A stretch of 64,000 bases of DNA. It comes from Bacteroidota bacterium (GTDB taxonomy: Bacteria > Bacteroidota > Bacteroidia > Flavobacteriales > Weeksellaceae). Shown here piece after piece: positions 61,412 to 64,000 of this stretch. The translations under genes were made by a program, and so were the position numbers. The notes beneath the pieces were generated by a model. That model searched no databases. It was not told the DNA's origin and saw only the letters and a program-made list of their open reading frames with translations. The stretch spans positions 1-64,000 of the forward strand of contig JAEXAR010000009.1 of the NCBI GenBank assembly GCA_023394415.1. The letters are read 5' to 3'. How positions within the stretch are numbered: position 1 is the first letter of the stretch; every line of letters begins with the position of its first letter.

Positions 61412-62199
61412 CTTTTTCTTTTTTTTGAATTTTTTGTTTTCTTCTCGTTCTTCAGTAACACTTCTTCTGCCAACTGAATATACTGTGTTGCACCCTTGCT
61501 TTCGGCATCGTACATTAAAATACTTTCGCCGAAACTTGGCGCTTCGCTTAGTCTCACATTACGGCTGATAATGGTATCAAAAACCATTTCAGGGAAATGT
61601 GAGTTCACCTCTTCCACCACCTGATTTGAAAGCCTTAATCTGCTGTCGTACATGGTGAGCAGAAGACCTTCAATATCTAATTCAGGATTGTGAATTTTCT
61701 GTACATTTTTAATGGTATTTAAGAGTTTCCCTAAACCTTCCAATGCAAAATATTCACATTGAATTGGGATAATCACTGAATCTGCAGCCGTAAGTGCATT
61801 TACCGTAATCAAACCTAAACTCGGCGCACAGTCAATAATAATATAATCGTACTGATCTTTTATTGGTTCCAAAGCATTTTTCAGCATGTACTCACGCTTG
61901 GTTTTATCAACCAGTTCTATTTCGGCAGCAACCAAATCGATATGAGAAGGCACAATATCAAGGTTTGGTGATGTAGTTCTTTGGATACATTTTTCAACAT
62001 CAGCACTGTGTTCCAACAAATTATAAGTGGAAAAATGTACTTCTTCAACCCCAAGTCCTGAAGTTGCGTTAGCCTGTGGATCTGCATCAATAAGAAGAAT
62101 TCTTTTCTCCAGAACTCCCAAAGCTGCTGCAAGATTTACTGCTGTTGTTGTTTTGCCAACGCCTCCTTTCTGATTGGCAACACCAATGATTTTAGCCAT
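61408..62199 (-). CDS. parA: Chromosome-partitioning ATPase ParA (Soj-like)
   Basis: This 263-residue ATPase begins MAKIIGVANQKGGVGKTTTA, the deviant Walker A with signature lysine. The Walker A' segment LLIDADPQANATSGLG and the Walker B segment YIIIDCAPSLGLITVNAL are clear. There is no N-terminal DNA-binding extension, so it is the small chromosomal Soj type. A lysine-rich tail ends the protein. It overlaps parB by four bases. The intergenic DNA upstream contains DnaA-box-like 9-mers. Confidence 0.96.
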   Translation of the reverse strand: MAKIIGVANQKGGVGKTTTAVNLAAALGVLEKRILLIDADPQANATSGLGVEEVHFSTYNLLEHSADVEKCIQRTTSPNLDIVPSHIDLVAAEIELVDKTKREYMLKNALEPIKDQYDYIIIDCAPSLGLITVNALTAADSVIIPIQCEYFALEGLGKLLNTIKNVQKIHNPELDIEGLLLTMYDSRLRLSNQVVEEVNSHFPEMVFDTIISRNVRLSEAPSFGESILMYDAESKGATQYIQLAEEVLLKNEKKTKNSKKRKS

Positions 62200-62249
62200 T
62201 ATTTAGATTTTAATCACCAAAAATACAATTTTTTTGATGTTAGCATAGA

Positions 62250-62339
62250 TGTGAATAACTTTGAGAGCGTTAAAGTATTGTTAATTAAAGCATTATGTAA
62301 CAAAAAAATTATCCACAAAATGAATAAAATTGTGGATAA
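62250..62339. promoter_or_regulatory. Cluster of DnaA-box-like 9-mers upstream of parA
   Basis: TGTGAATAA (62250-62258, inverse of TTATTCACA), TTATCCACA (62309-62317) and TGTGGATAA (62331-62339, its inverse) lie within 90 bp. The last two equal the DnaA consensus. Position beside parAB would suit an origin region, but two of the boxes also form the arms of a hairpin behind tonB, so the match may be coincidental. Confidence 0.4.
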
Positions 62340-62342
62340 TTA
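62300..62342 (-). terminator. Terminator-like hairpin after the tonB gene
   Basis: AATTATCCACAA...TTGTGGATAATT forms a 12-bp stem followed on the minus strand by TTTTTG, beginning 27 bp past the tonB stop. Confidence 0.65.
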
Positions 62343-62368
62343 TATAAAGTAAAAAATGTGGTTAATCT

Positions 62369-63199
62369 TTATTCGAATTTCATAGAAACAGGGAACTTGA
62401 AATAACTTCTAACAGCCTGTCCTTTTACTTTTGCAGGTACCCATTTGCCTTTAACGCTTTTTATGGTCTTTTCAGCTTCTCGGTTAAATGAAGCATCTGA
62501 ACCATTAGCTTTAATATTAGTAATTGTACCATCTCTTTCTACAATGAAGGTTACAGTGGTTTTCAAAATATCACCACTTCCTTCAAAACTTGATGTATCG
62601 AAGTTATTTATGACTTTATTTCTAAAACTGTCGATACCACCTGTAAAAGAGGCCTCAACATCAACATTCTTAACAATTTCGTCAGGATTAATGGTTGGTT
62701 CAGGTTTTGGAACAATGACATTAGGTGTAGTATTTTCTCCAGTTCCAACTGTTGGCTGTTGATAAGTAACTGTTGGAGGATCACCTTTTATAGTCTCTGT
62801 TCCTGCAACAGCATGGTCATAATCTTTAACGGTCACCACTTCCTTTCTTTCGTTTACTGGATTTGTTTTGGGGGTTGGAACTCTGGTATCGATGGTTTCC
62901 ACTTGTTTTGGTGGAACTATTACCGGAGGTTTTACATCCGGAACTTCTATAACTGGAGGATCTACCCATGTTGGAGCTGGACCTTCTGGTACAATGCTAG
63001 TTGTCTCTTGATTTAAAGCAGAAATAATTAGCGGTGTTAATGCAACTGCCGCAAAAAGTCCAACACCTATAAACATTGATTTGGTAAGAATTTGATCCGC
63101 TTCGTGTCGCAGAACATAAGCACCATACTCTTTGTTTCGTCCCTGAAAAAGAATTTCATCCAATTGAAATTCCTGATTTTTGAATAATTTTTTCATCAT
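62369..63199 (-). CDS. tonB: TonB-family energy transducer
   Basis: TonB carries proton-motive energy from ExbBD to outer-membrane receptors such as the two in this window. ATG at 63199 (or 63196) gives about 276 residues; a longer start at 63331 lacks any support. The cytoplasmic N-terminus (KNQEFQLDEILFQGRNKEYG) precedes one membrane helix (about 45-65). A proline-rich periplasmic spacer (about 70-180, PPVIEVPDVKPPVIVPPKQV) follows, then the C-terminal TonB domain with TVTFIVERDGTITNIKANGS and ending YFKFPVSMKFE. Confidence 0.92.
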   Translation of the reverse strand: MMKKLFKNQEFQLDEILFQGRNKEYGAYVLRHEADQILTKSMFIGVGLFAAVALTPLIISALNQETTSIVPEGPAPTWVDPPVIEVPDVKPPVIVPPKQVETIDTRVPTPKTNPVNERKEVVTVKDYDHAVAGTETIKGDPPTVTYQQPTVGTGENTTPNVIVPKPEPTINPDEIVKNVDVEASFTGGIDSFRNKVINNFDTSSFEGSGDILKTTVTFIVERDGTITNIKANGSDASFNREAEKTIKSVKGKWVPAKVKGQAVRSYFKFPVSMKFE

Positions 63200-63368
63200 T
63201 ACACTTATTTTATGGTTAAACATTTGAATAAAACAAGACTCATTATCAGTTTTTAACCATTTTCTCCAATATGTTAATTTACATTCAATTTTCTTGCCAA
63301 AAAAATATGAATTTAATATAGAATTATTCAAAACATAAAATATGTGAAAATTTTCAACCTGGTAAAAA

Positions 63369-63398
63369 CAAAATCCCCGTCTACTGACAGGGATTTTG
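63369..63398 (-). terminator. Terminator of purA
   Basis: CAAAATCCC...GGGATTTTG followed on the minus strand by TTTTACC, 34 bp beyond the purA stop. The remaining DNA up to the tonB start shows no gene. Confidence 0.7.
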
Positions 63399-63431
63399 TT
63401 GATATTTAATCCAAAGAGATTAATAAATCAA

Positions 63432-64000
63432 TTAAAATAATTCTTTTCTAATGATATTTTGACTTCTTTCAGGCCCAACAGAAACCAAATAAACGTTAAT
63501 GCCTAAATACTCTTCAATAAATTCTATATATTTTTTTGCATTTTGTGGCAGCTCATCATAGCTTCTGGCGTGAGAAATATCTTCGTCCCAACCTTCCAAC
63601 TCTTCATAAATCGGTTCGTAATCATATAATTTTGTAGTAGAAGAGGTAAAATAATCAATGATTTTTCCGTCTTCAGTTTTATATTTGGTAACGATTTTCA
63701 GAGGTTTAATTCCTGAAAGAACATCCAGTTTTGTGATGACTAAGTTATTGATTCCATTAATCATACAAGCGTGTTTCAAAGAAACTAAATCGAGCCATCC
63801 TGTCCTTCTCGGTCTTCCGGTAGTTGCACCAAATTCGTGACCAACTTTTCGGATGTGTTCACCCAATTCATTATCTAATTCTGATGGGAAAGGACCATTT
63901 CCAACTCTAGTGGTATAGGCTTTTGAAACACCAATTAAATTTTGAAGTGCAGTTGGTGGAACTCCAGCACCTGCACAAACTCCTCCTGTAGAAGGAGATG
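63432..64000 (-). CDS. purA: Adenylosuccinate synthetase, C-terminal part, runs off the right edge
   Basis: PurA joins IMP and aspartate with GTP to give adenylosuccinate, the first step to AMP. The frame is open from 64000 to the stop at 63432 and covers the C-terminal 189 residues. Signature segments are STGGVCAGAGVPPTALQNLI, TRVGNGPFPSEL, FGATTGRPRRTGWLDLVSLK (GTP and IMP site) and the final SVGPERSQNIIRKELF. The N-terminus with the GTP P-loop lies outside. With guaA it covers both purine branches. Confidence 0.96.
   Translation of the reverse strand, partial: SPSTGGVCAGAGVPPTALQNLIGVSKAYTTRVGNGPFPSELDNELGEHIRKVGHEFGATTGRPRRTGWLDLVSLKHACMINGINNLVITKLDVLSGIKPLKIVTKYKTEDGKIIDYFTSSTTKLYDYEPIYEELEGWDEDISHARSYDELPQNAKKYIEFIEEYLGINVYLVSVGPERSQNIIRKELF

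Noticed and set aside
1..64000. CRISPR arrays, rRNA genes, prophage or insertion-sequence transposases
   Set aside because: No regularly spaced direct repeats of the right size, rRNA sequence or transposase motif was seen; the only tandem repeats are the short 16-bp and 28-bp runs near 12.4-12.5 kb.

Overview
The window is a piece of chromosome from a member of the Bacteroidota, class Flavobacteriia, most likely the Weeksellaceae / Chryseobacterium group. The evidence is low-GC DNA, a SusC/SusD starch-uptake locus, a PorT-type type IX secretion protein, TAnnTTTG promoter boxes in place of sigma70 boxes, DUF5683/DUF6660/DUF5763-type proteins and a Bacteroidetes-style 6S RNA beside zapA. Nearly all long operons run on the minus strand, so that strand is probably the leading strand here.

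Layout. Positions 1-3.7 kb look like the edge of an acquired element: the N-terminal part of a tyrosine recombinase (minus) diverges from a small cysteine-rich exported protein, a TonB-dependent receptor and an HMA-CDF metal transporter (plus). 4.2-10.6 kb is a purine block on the minus strand (purM, purN, purH, purD, guaA). 10.8-13.3 kb holds a DUF808 membrane protein, an FMN reductase and a pirin, followed by a GC-rich repeat joined to a broken HxlR regulator. 13.9-26.9 kb is a starch/maltodextrin utilisation locus read as susC, susD, susE-like, susF-like, GH97, GH13, an NTF2-like protein and a sugar MFS transporter. 27.3-38.7 kb is mostly housekeeping: metG, an NAD(P)HX repair enzyme, mscL, a serA-like gene, gcvT, idi and small exported proteins, ending in an amidohydrolase pseudogene. 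38.7-49.6 kb holds thioesterases, rny, 6S RNA, zapA, porT, a ubiE/menG methyltransferase, a FabH-like synthase, two tRNA-Asp genes, trxA and a cysteine desulfurase.

49.7-53.3 kb is the most striking functional cluster: a UbiA-type phosphoribosyltransferase, DprE1-like and DprE2-like enzymes and a HAD phosphatase. These are the genes expected for making polyprenyl-phosphate arabinose, a pathway best known from mycobacterial cell walls. 53.4-57.1 kb encodes envelope proteins (OmpA, a lipocalin-like lipoprotein, an S8 protease) and a WbqC-like protein. 57.4-63.2 kb is lepB, dapB, a DUF5683 gene, parB, parA and tonB, with DnaA-box-like sequences between parA and tonB. The window ends inside purA.

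Non-coding layer. Three copies of a structured intergenic element (about 5.9, 17.8 and 57.3 kb) keep their flanks but carry different central hairpins. A 16-bp mirror repeat occurs four times. About a dozen and a half hairpin terminators, five TAnnTTTG promoters (two with a -33 box exactly 19 nt upstream) and a 6S RNA are also visible. Functions are assigned from recognisable motifs and family memory. No database search was run.
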